Below, piece after piece: positions 38,735 through 48,898 of a stretch of DNA of 64,000 bases. The position numbers were made by a program, and so were the translations under genes. The notes beneath the pieces were generated by a model, which was not told where the DNA came from, did no database searches, and saw only the letters and a list, made by a program, of their open reading frames with translations. Source of the DNA: Rostratula benghalensis (Eukaryota; Chordata; Aves; Charadriiformes; Rostratulidae); NCBI GenBank assembly GCA_013399305.1, contig VXAI01000020.1, forward strand, positions 3,100,371-3,164,370. Direction: 5' to 3'. Numbering within the stretch: the stretch's first letter is position 1; every line of letters starts with the position of its first letter.

Positions 38735-40260
38735 GCCTCTACTTCACCTATTTGTGCACTGCTAATCTTATTGTGCACCCTCTTAAATATAGGTTGGCAA
38801 AATAAAACCTTTACAGACTAAATTGGTGAGTCAATTTGCCTTCCTAATTGTGGGATTTCTCAAGTGAATTTAGTTCTTTAGAATGTGGTGCCCATGGCAC
38901 CCATGAAAGGATTAGTTTATGAAGGCCAGCTCTTAGAAACGGCCCAACAATAGTGCCTTATCCTCGGGATCACTTATCAGTCAATGGGAGTTTGTTCTCA
39001 GGAGGGTCAGAGCCAATGGGTAAACTCCTGTTTACGCTAGCTGAGGAACTCCTTCTCAATGTTTGGATAAATTATCACTTTGTATCCCATTGGAGGTAGA
39101 GTAGTAAGGGGAGTCTTTGGCTTTTGCTGGTGCGGCTCTGAGTCAGCTCGCTCCTGCCTGTTCAATGGAATAAAATTATTTCCACATGGAGATGTGTTGC
39201 CTTATCTTGTGCTTCCCTTTGCCCACCCATAAATCCCTTCCAGTTGCACCAATGAAGCTAGGGCATTCCTGGGAAGTGCATGGGTCTTATGGGACCCAGA
39301 CAACCTGGGATTTCACAATGAGGAGGGCAATAACGGTGCTAATGAATGCCAGCAGGGATAATAATTTTTCTGCTGTGGATAGTGGACAGAAAGTGCCAAC
39401 TCACTTAGTCGAGGCAACTGTACCATTTTTGGCCAGTGCTAGCTGGGGCTGGTTTGGAGCTAATGGCCTGGAAAGGTTCCCGGTGCCATTGCACCACTCC
39501 AGGCTTTTTAGGGACTGGGTTTCTGCATCTCGCGGTGAACATGAGGTCCGAGATAGCTGTGCTGACTGGCATGACCTGAAGAACCGCTTCTTGTTTAACG
39601 AATATAGTGTAAGAACAAATGAAGGGAAAGCCACACTATCTCTTCTAATAACATTCGCTCTTTACTAAAATCCCATGGAGATGTAGCAGACGTCGGTGGT
39701 ATTAATATTATGCGACTTAGCTGATGCTAAGAAGCATTTGGGAAAACTTTGACTGACTGGCTCATGCGGTTGCTAATGAGGATATCTCACTTACAGGGAT
39801 ATGGCAGAGTAAAGAGGTTTATTTCTCAGTGTGCTATTGCCCCATCTGAGAGATGAGAGAAATATTCAAGCAAATAGGAGACGTAAGGGGCTGGAAACCT
39901 CTGGCCTGCCTCAGCCCTGGCAGCACGAGGCAGCTAATGTTGGCCTCCTCTCTACCTAATTGCAGTGTATAGACACCATGATGCTCTGAGCCGCAGCACG
40001 GAGCTTTTTGCATGGAGTTGAACACCCAGGAGCAGCAGTGAAGAGAGAATACAACCAAGAGCTGCTTTCCTGGGAAGAATTCAATGAGAGATGGATTGCC
40101 GCATGGCTTGAGGCACCCAGGCACCACCAGTGCAAAACACTCCCCCTAGATGAAAGCGTAGAAGAATTGCTCATTTTAGAGACACCAACAGTTTCAGGAT
40201 ATAGCACTGCCTGCCTCTGAGGAAAAGAGTTGTCATCCTTGTTACCCTTGAGACTCCTGG
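38735..40260 (+). other. CpG-enriched block with two in-phase open frames; possible decayed retroelement
   Basis: Seen: CpG is clearly denser here than in its surroundings (about twenty by eye between 39300 and 40270). Two open frames in the same phase lie at 39186-39668 (160 codons, unusually rich in Trp) and 40008-40220 (70 codons, containing WEEFNERWIAAW). Stops lie between them. Before them are two AATAAA-type signals in short-range LTR-like contexts (about 38803, followed by AAATTGGTGAGTCAATTTGC, and about 39168, preceded by GCTCGCTCCTGCCTGTTCAA). Inference: a decayed LTR retroelement or endogenous retrovirus remnant is possible. I could not match gag, pol or env motifs, and no paired LTRs were found. 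Alternatively it is unique sequence with chance open frames. Confidence 0.25.
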
Positions 40261-40734
40261 CTGACATACGCTTCTTCCATTAGCCACCTACTTCTCTGTG
40301 GCATCCCTGGGAGGAAATAGTTCTGCTTTTGTCAAAGCACAGGAAAAGGGATTCATTTATTTGTTTATATGTTTCTGGGCTGTGCTTTTTTGTCTCTCAC
40401 AATTGAGGTGGTTGGAATGTGTGACTAGAGATAATGTGGACAGATTGATCTGCACTAAATGAATGTCATGACAACTTCTGTGAGAAACCTATTTGAAATG
40501 CCTTTCTTATTTTACAAGAGAACTTCAAGATTTTACCAAGGATACAGTGATTTATTACATTATGGACTTCAATAAACTTTGGATTCCAAAATAGATACAG
40601 TCACTGTGAAACCGCATTCATGAATTTTTCAGATTTATTGCCAACCGTGTAGGGTATTTAGAAATGTACAATTCTTAATGGTGTGTTTCACTTGATGCAA
40701 TTAAATTATCACATTATCAATGTGGGGACTAATG

Positions 40735-40790
40735 TGACACCAGGTTTAGTCCTGTTGAAGTTAGTGAAGCTCTCTGTGGACTACTCAACG
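40735..40790. mobile_element. Possible ancient CR1-L3-like relic
   Basis: AGTCCTGTTGAAGTTAGTGA and the nearby words resemble the 'attgaagtcaatgg' core common to old sauropsid CR1-like 3' ends. Only the core is visible, so this is a weak call. Confidence 0.2.
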
Positions 40791-42739
40791 TAGTCAAAAT
40801 TGTTTCACTCTGAACAGAAATAATTGCTCAGAATGTACCCTTTTCATTGTTCTCTTTTCATTCACTTTTAATGTACAACTCTCTCCACTGTTTTGAAAAA
40901 CAGTGGTAAATACTGTCTTTAGGATCTACAGTTTTCCATCCAATATAAAAAACAAAACAGAAACCCAGCTGTAAACTTCAGGGTTAAAACATTTCTGCAT
41001 TTCTGGCCATATCCTTTGTGGTATCTTTCAGAAGGAGGGTAAGCATAACTGGAAACCCGTAAGTACAGTTTATATGCATTTTAAATGGGCTGAGCTAACA
41101 TTCAGTTTAATTGGAAAGAATCCTGAATGCAAAGCAAAGCCTTCCCACACTGTAGAAATCCATATGTTAAAATACTTCTTTTTTTTTAGAATTTCACAGC
41201 GCTATAGCCAAGAGTTGCTAGAACAAGGTCCCTGTGCTGTCCTGTTTTGAAAATAAACAAATTGACAAATCTGTTCTTTGTGCCACAGCCACCAGTTCCT
41301 GGGTATATTTGCAAATGCAGAAACATAAAGCTGAATAATCTGCTTCTCTCAAGACTGCACATTAGGCAATTAAGGGGGTATGTTTGCAGGCAGGCACGCT
41401 GGGCATTAGGCACACAACTATTAACAATAATAAGAATTGGGCATTTAATTCCCTTCATAGGGATGAAAATGTATCTCTGCTGTTTAATGCAAGCCAGTGC
41501 AGTATTATGTGATAAACACGGATCAATAGAAAAGGATTTTTAAATTTAGAATGCCATTCCTCTACCACAGAATTGGCAATAGAGACTGTTTCCCAGTAAT
41601 AGAACCAGTCTACCTCTGCTGAGACAGGAGCAAAGTTATCTGAGGAAGTAGCAACAATGTCATTTATTTTAATGAGGCTTGTTCTCCAACAAATGCTGTT
41701 TCCGCACTCACTCTCGGGAAGGTTCCAGTAATGCTATAAAAACTGAGAAGGAGCCCTATCAACTGCTCGAGTGCGCCTGTGTTTATTTAAGCCCAGATCA
41801 TGGCATGTAGCAGGGCCCTAGGTTCAGGCAGTAGCAGATAGATCTAACCAGGGATGTTAGGGCTTACTAAAATCTCTACCTTTGCTGGGTGTTCAGTTTT
41901 TTAGTCCAGTTTATGAACCGATTGTCGTGTATCCTTAGGTGATTTGCCCATTTGTTAACATGAAAAACTCCAGATTCAAACTTCTCCAGATGGATATTAA
42001 AATAACCTGCTTCTTTTAGGAAATTAGGTTGTTATTATCCTTGGCCCTTTCCATGGTAGTGTGCTATACACCCTTTTGGCTTACTAGTCCCAATATTGAC
42101 TGAGGGAAAAAAAAACTTTGTTGTTTTTTGTAGCTTTGTTGTAGGGTTTGCCAGTGTTAGGCTAGGGAGTGAACCAAGGTAAAACTGGCTCACAGGCTGC
42201 ATTTACTTTATTTTGTATTTCAGTGGTCTAGCAAACCCAATGGGAGACTTAATTTCTAAACTCGAACATTATTGAATTGCAAAAGCTATATTTAGATCAA
42301 GCTCTTCATGCCAAAATTGTTAGGCCTTACTAGGAAAAAACACGTTACTGGCTAGAAATGTATTAACACTACGTGTGTTAAATGGAGTAACTGTATTTTA
42401 ATGGGCTTTTACTTAACTCTGAAGACCCAATAACTAATTCTGACATTTTGAAAAACCCAGGAAGCTTGTATCTGAATATTTTACAAATATTCTTTTTCAA
42501 TCTGGGTTGGAAAGATACTTCTTTTGGGGGAATACTTGACCACTTTTTCCCCTGCCTGTGCTGCTCCTTTCTTTGTGCTAGTGCAAGTGTTAAGGGTGAA
42601 GGAGAGTTTGTTTGAGAAACTGATCTGGGAAAAAATACCATGCAGAAAAAAGTGGGGGAAGCTTAGAGAATTTCAGCATTTGGAAGCAGAAGGAAAACTG
42701 GTATGGAACCAGTATAAGCATGTGGTGAAAATTTAATGT

Positions 42740-43040
42740 TCTTTTAGCAGGCGTGTTTTTTTGAGCATGCTAGTTGAGTTTCATTTACAGCAATGAGTTA
42801 TCATGCCTTGTCAGATACAAAGCTGTGGGTTTATTATAGATTAACTCATGACATTTTTAACTTTCCTGAAGCAATTTTGAAATGTTAGTTGGAGTAAAAG
42901 CACAGACAATGTTTGTTCCATGAAGCTGTAATTGATGAAAACTGGTTTGATGAGTAAAGAAGTTATGGACCTTTAATTGAGGATTAAACCCTGTTAATAA
43001 GGAAACTTCATGCTAGGTAATTGGGATTGTCATTTTTTTA
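42740..43040. promoter_or_regulatory. Possible conserved non-coding element
   Basis: Unique sequence with repeated ATTA/TAAT words (TGTAATTGATGAAAACTG, CCTTTAATTGAGGATTAAAC, GGTAATTGGGATTG) and no simple repeat or open frame. The homeodomain-site clustering is suggestive only. Confidence 0.15.
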
Positions 43041-45254
43041 TGACTCAGAAAGAGTGAGCAATGCTTGTAGCAGTGTGAAATCAAACTTAAGATCCGCAAC
43101 AAAATCTTTTCTTCCTGTGCACCAGCAACAACTCAGTCTTCATGCCTCTAAGGAAAAAGCAATTTAAACAGGAAAATAATCAGAAAGGCATTTTCAGAAT
43201 TTCAGAATTATCAGAAAGGATTTCCCATGAAAAGTTAGCAAATGACACCTGTTAATGCTTGCATTTACGTAGCAGTCATTTTGCTGTAGTCCAGAGTAAG
43301 GTTTATAATCTCATAATTTTCTGGACTTCTCTTTTAGAAGAAAACATCTAAGATAAAGTATCATTGAGAAAGTCTACAGTAAAGATGGCTATCAGTTGCC
43401 CTTTCACCTTGTCACTTCTCTCTTCTGAGCTTCAAAAAAGGGGATAAAATATTTTGCTGGCAAAAATACTATGTTATGTGTGCTTTTGCATGGTTAAACT
43501 CTATTTTTTAAATCAAAGTCTTGCTAAATTTTAATATTGCCATGTGATGAAGCCTTCATATTCTGTTGTGGTATAGGTTTGTAAAAGGTCAAACTAAAGT
43601 GTTGTGAGTCTAGGTTCAATGTACATTCTGTGGATAAAAAACCTATATTAATAACAGTTTTTATTAAAAGCATATCTTTATTTGGCATTCTCAGGCTGTA
43701 AAATTCTCTGCGATAGAATATCATCCAAAGTTAAGCTAAGGTTAACTGTGTAGTATTGGCAGTTTATGCTGCATTACCCTTTCCTGCTCTTCTTAGCTAA
43801 ACCCAGTGAGTATGCAATATGCAATTTTAAATATGTAGAATAAAATACCAATCTCTTTGAAGTGAGTGGGAAGTTTCCAAGAGAAAATACCGAGGCAGTT
43901 AAGATGCTACAAGGGATAAGCAAAACCCACCTTATTGTTTAGACATCTGTTAAGCATCAATAGCTTAATGCAGAAGCTGCTCTTGTTTCCCATAGCAGCA
44001 AAATAGTTTTTTTCTGTCGGGGGTAGTGCTACCAAGGGGAGGTGTCTGGTCAGGTGTACCAGGGGCCACAGAGTATAAAACATGGGTCCTGCTGAATCCA
44101 GATGTCTGGGGCTGACTACTGGCAATGCATCTATTCCTATGACATTACCCAGAGGAATTAAGGAGCTCAAGCTGTTATCCTGAGCAGACACTTATCTTTG
44201 ACACTCAGGAACTGGTTGGTGTAAGCTAGTTAACGCAGCAAAACAAAGGGAATTATCCTTCAAAAATAAAGAACTGATCAGATTCTTCAAATGCTGTGAG
44301 TCTAAAAAGGAATCTCTTACCCAATCCTGCAAATAGTCCTGCCTAATTTTATAATTCCTCTAAATTAGACTAGCCACATGCTTACTGCTAAGCTCAAATC
44401 TGTCTGCAGGATCTAACATATGTTAAATCATGTGTCTGATTCCCTGCAATCTATTCTGTAATTCAAAAACACACCAAAAAGCTGTCCTGTGTTTTCTACT
44501 TATCTACCGACAATTGAAAACAAATCGTGACTGTGTTGCTGAAATTTTTTGTGACCCAGGAATATTTTGCAAGAAATGTGTTTGTACAAAAACCTATCAA
44601 ACCCAAATAGGATGGGAAATCTGTGTTTTCAGTGAATATTTTACTCTTCTGCAAAAAGCAAAAGCTACATTCGAAGTCACTTTGCTCACTACAGAAATAC
44701 AGTCACCTCTGAATATCTATTTTTGGGAATTTCTTGCTATAGCTGTAATTGACAGACTGTGAAGAGTTGCTTCTTTTGAACATGTTGAACCTTAGTAGTT
44801 CCTTTTTTTGATTTTGTGAAAATACAAAATTAAGTGTGATTATTTAAGTACGTACTCCATTTGGAAGGGAAGTGGCTTATGGCATATTTAAGCTAAGAAA
44901 TAAAATTCAGGTCACACTTCTGAAGGACTGTCCTGATTCCTTTAAAGATAACTGATTTCAGCATGTAATATTAGGCACTCAGTTAATTTGCAACTTGAAT
45001 TTTTACTCATGGCTTCTTGACTCAAGCAGCTTTGTTTTTTTCTGGATACAGTCTCACAATGCTTGGTTTCTATACAAGCGAGCAGGGAAAGCTCTGCTAT
45101 GATGCAGATGCAGAGCCCAAGTGAAACTCCTTGTAAACTATCTAGTGTAGGCAGGCTAACCACCTACTTCTTGTCTTTTCTAAGAGTTACTGTCTGCATC
45201 CGGCTAAAATTACTTGTAACTCAGAAAAACCTCAAACCTCGATTAATTCAGAGC

Positions 45255-45395
45255 TAGCCATTGTGCAGCCCTTGACTTGGAGAGTGTTAACTGCCCGTGC
45301 TGCCCTTTAATTGACCTCAACATTGGACTTCTGGAGCAAACACTGATAAGGGGCGAATGACAGTTCAGCTGCATGCAAGCTCTGAGCTAGGTGAC
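45255..45395. promoter_or_regulatory. Possible conserved non-coding element
   Basis: Non-repetitive stretch of mixed composition containing CTTTAATTGACCTCAAC, CTGATAAGG (GATA site) and GCAGCCCTTGACTTGG. It could hold transcription-factor sites; nothing more can be shown. Confidence 0.12.
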
Positions 45396-45604
45396 TGAGT
45401 CGTCTGGACCTTGCCTATCACCTTCTCTACTTGGGTGATGCTGGGTGTTGTGGCCTTTATGCCAAAGGTGCTGAGCTAAAAGCACCAAGCCTGTCTCTTT
45501 CAGTGCCTTGGCTTGTTCCCAAATGTCAGTGCTTTTATAAGGATAGGTAGTAGAATCACTCTTTTGACAGGTCCAACAGGAAAAATTGTTTTGGTTTGGT
45601 GTTG

Positions 45605-45627
45605 TTTTTTTTTTTTTTTTTTTTTTT
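45605..45627. repeat. Poly(T) tract, 23 T
   Basis: Twenty-three T. No AATAAA (as TTTATT) close by on the plus-strand right side, and no recognisable retrocopy. Confidence 0.9.
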
Positions 45628-46404
45628 AAAGACAACTGAGAAGAAAAGACTGCTGTTTAAAATAGAGCAAAGTTCCACAGAAGATACTTCACTGCAGTCA
45701 CACAGAGCCAACGCTTAGCCTCCCATAATCAGTTGTTAGCTATCCTCTCCCTACTCTGCTAGTTACTTCTCACCTTCTTAATCAAATTGTTGTAAATAGG
45801 TCAGGAATTCTTGCTACCGGGTTTTATTCAACAACACCTCTTTATCTCTTACTTGTCCTAACTCTTATCCAATTTTCTCTTACTTTTCCATGTGCTCTGT
45901 ACTCATGACAATCACTTCTGTTTGATTACTGCCACAAGGCCCTGATTGCAATTCTTCCCTGATGAGAGATCTCTGGGGGTGGGGGTGGTGTGGTGTTAGG
46001 ATTGTATTCCAAATTCTGCCAAAAACATCCTGACACCACAGACAGTGCATTCTGGGGATACCTCAGTCACACAGAATATTAATTTACTCCAGGAGGAAAG
46101 AGGAATCAGGAAAATTAATCCCAGAACGATTTTCTGTATTACCTGGCAGAATTCACAGTTTATAGCCCGCAATCACTTTTTACTCATTTTTACCTCTGAT
46201 AAGATAGTGCCTTCTCTTTTGGGGGACTGGAGGTGTAGCTCTGTTAATGATTGTGAGATGGTCTGAGACAAGCTTTCGAGAAAGTGATTGCTCTCTGACT
46301 CTGGCCTGATAAGTGTGAATAGAGGGTTAACAATCTCATTTTGTTGACAATGGACAGTCTTGTTTTGGTTTCCTTATTTCATCATGGCTTGGTTTTCACA
46401 GATT

Positions 46405-46429
46405 TGTGTGTATTAAATTAATACACACA
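46405..46429. repeat. 25-bp near-perfect palindrome plus a third arm copy
   Basis: TGTGTGTATTAA and TTAATACACACA are perfect 12-bp inverted arms around a single A. An extra copy of the left arm (TGTGTGTATTA) follows at 46433-46443. Confidence 0.9.
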
Positions 46430-47295
46430 GATTGTGTGTATTACATTAGGATTTATTTTATACCCTTAGTAAAACCAGTGTTTTATAATTGTAGGATTAT
46501 ATGGAATAATTATGGGATTCCCTGATCCCCCATGGGAATTCTGCTGTCTTTCCCCACTGACTAAAGGAGATGAGTTTTTTAGTTCAAGCCTGAGAATTGG
46601 GGAGTCCAGCTTTTATTCCCAGCTGTGACAATGATTTACTTAGGGATTTCTCAGTGCCTGGGTTTTACTAGAATAATGGTGTTAGCTTTCCTTTTGATAG
46701 GAGTGCTAGGAAAATCCCTGGATTGTTACTGCTTCAGTGAAAGATGGGGCTGCTCCACAGTTACTGAGGGTGGAGTAGTCATTCAACTAATTCTGCAAGC
46801 AATCGCTGGAGACATTGCTCTTGTACAGAAAGTTACAGCATATGTCTTGGTATTTAGCACTTTGCATAAACTGAGTATCATTATTGTCCCAGCCTTCCTT
46901 GGTTCTCCCTTCCTCTGTTAAATGGGAGTATTGGAGGCTACTTTGGCAATCTGAGCCTATGGGGCTGTGTGCAGCATCTGATATTTTCTGAAATTTCTCA
47001 GTTGAATTTTCAAGCTGTTTAAATTCTTCCCCTTGTTTGTATTCCCTCACATACATGCATACATATACAAAAACATACACACCCTCTCTCTCTTAAGACT
47101 AAACTTCTCTGTCCTCTTTGTCCGGACTGGCAGAAAAAAACCCCACCAAAACCAAAACCATAAAAAATCCCGACAACTGAAGAACAAGGAACGTTTTTAA
47201 AAAGCTATTCTCTTAATAGATAATGTGTTCTAAAGGATTAGAAATGACAAGGTACATTTGTTTTTATTCAGGAGTGATATGGCCATGGTAATTAG

Positions 47296-47315
47296 TTTTT
47301 TTTTTCCCCCCCCCC
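47296..47315. repeat. T10C10 tract
   Basis: Ten T followed directly by ten C, a polypyrimidine run with no AG just downstream. Confidence 0.95.
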
Positions 47316-47499
47316 AATACTTTCTATGTATATTATCATTATGTCAGGAGTAGGTGTACAAAACTTCCTCCTCTATAGTGAGACTGCTTAGGCATATAAT
47401 CATATTAAGATGATTAAGGAGAGAAGACAGCTCCCAAAAGTGCTAGGAAAATGCTTTTAGATTTATAGAGCTTTTAGTCCTATGCTAATGAGTGTATGT

Positions 47500-47562
47500 A
47501 GGTGATGTGCATGCATACACATATATAAGTATGTACACACACATGTATGAACACATGCATAA
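47500..47562. repeat. Degenerate (CA/TA)n-rich stretch
   Basis: CATGCATACACATATATAAG, TATGTACACACACATGTATG and ACACATGCAT form a decayed alternating purine-pyrimidine microsatellite. Confidence 0.7.
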
Positions 47563-47724
47563 ACTATAGCCCCTTCACCCCTTACCCTGTAAATCAAAAA
47601 GACACTCTGCAGAGTTTCCCTTTTACAAGCTATTTTATCTCACAAATGATTCACATCTTCAAATGACCAGTTTTAATGAACATAACATAGTCCTCTCAAG
47701 AAGTATGATGAAATAAGTATCAGA

Positions 47725-47740
47725 GATCAATTAATTGATC
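47725..47740. repeat. 16-bp perfect palindrome
   Basis: GATCAATTAATTGATC is self-complementary over all 16 bases. It contains overlapping TAAT/ATTA homeodomain-type words. Confidence 0.9.
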
Positions 47741-47849
47741 AAGTGACTAGCAGGTTATACCTACACTGCTCCACTGTGTATTTTCACAGCACCAGTCGTT
47801 GCTTCCGCTGTTCCATCTTTGTTATTTTAGTTTTTTACTTTCTACCCTA

Positions 47850-47867
47850 CAGCAGCAGCAGCAGCAG
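47850..47867. repeat. (CAG)6 trinucleotide repeat
   Basis: Six CAG units (CTG on the minus strand) after TCTACCCTA. It falls in a short minus-strand open frame where it would read as a Cys run, which is not a plausible gene. Confidence 0.95.
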
Positions 47868-48805
47868 CTCTGATTGCAACAACCAATAGACATGGTTGGC
47901 AGTGTGAAATGTAAAATAACAAAACTTACAGTCTGGCTAGCTTTGTGGATAATATGCTGCAACAACCAACCATTTCCTGCCTGTGGCTGTGTCAGCTGAG
48001 CCATCCACAGTCCATTTTTTCATTGGTGTTATTTTTTTCAGTGTCTATGAAATCAGGAATGGGACACAGCATGCTTGGAATTTGGCCAGTATCCTGTTGA
48101 GTTAGTAGAATGGAAAGAAAATAAAAACTACACTGACCCAATTTCTTTGACTAAATATACTGGGCCATGACAGCAGAAGCTATGAACACGTTTATTCTCT
48201 GAATCATTTTTTCAGTTGAAGTGGCTTAGGACAATACATTACAAATGGAGCTGGAGATCAGGGAGTGAAGCCTTCTCATCAGGTTCTCCATTAACTTAAA
48301 ATGGCTTTTTACGTCCTGGGTCTCAAAGATTTAAAAGTAGGCTTACTTTTTTTTTTTTTCTTTCTGCTCTCTTTCTACCTAATTTAATGTCACTGAAAGT
48401 TTCTGTCCACTTATTTGTACCCATTTTAATTAAAGGAATTTATTAAAAAAAAAGCAAACAACAGTCAGTGTATTTATCCTTTACGTGACAAGTACCTACA
48501 TTTAGGATCTGGGGAGACTGAGCCCCTTTCTCTCTGGTGTGGGCAGATATGCATCTGGCTGCATCTGGAAGCAAGGAGAAACATAATAGCACAATCAGCT
48601 AGTTTTTCAAATGCAAAGTGGAGGATGCACTTAAAACCTGATAATCATCGAAATGGAGTGGCTTGTGCCTACCTTTTGCTCTCCCACACCTGCGCCATTC
48701 ATCCTGCCATCCCAGGCAAAGTGCTGTTCCAGCCAGGAGGAGCGTGCCAAGGGGTCCACTGCTCTACTCTTGGATCTGTGCCCTAAGAACGACCAAAAAA
48801 ACCCT

Positions 48806-48898
48806 GTGATCTCTGTCTCAGTTTCCTCATTCATAAAACGGGGACAGTGATCTGCCTCCACCTTTGCAGAGCACCTGGATATATCTGAATGCAGAGAG
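48806..48898 (+). mobile_element. MIR-like CORE-SINE relic
   Basis: The plus strand shows CTCTGTCTCAGTTTCCTCAT, TCATAAAACGGGGACAGTGA, then CTGCCTCCACCTTTGCAGAG and GCACCTGGATATATCTGAAT. This follows the amniote MIR/CORE-SINE 3' half ('ctctgtgcctcagtttcctcatctgtaaaatggggataatga-acctacctc-tttgtaaagcgctttgagat'). The 5' tRNA-like head is not recognisable. Oddity: the relic contains an acceptor-like CACCTTTGCAG and ends at a GAGAG|GTAAGA donor-like site. Confidence 0.7.

Larger units (their letters stand above)
40261..48805. other. Non-coding unique sequence
   Basis: About 8.5 kb, mostly AT-rich, with palindromes, simple repeats and possible regulatory blocks listed separately. A G-rich run at 45975-46000 (GGGGGTGGGGGTGGTGTGG) could form a two-tier G-quadruplex. 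No exon or RNA gene recognised. Confidence 0.65.

Noticed and set aside
45387..45635. Minus-strand frame starting MSLKKKKKKK
   Set aside because: The Lys run is the T23 tract read backwards; no gene evidence.
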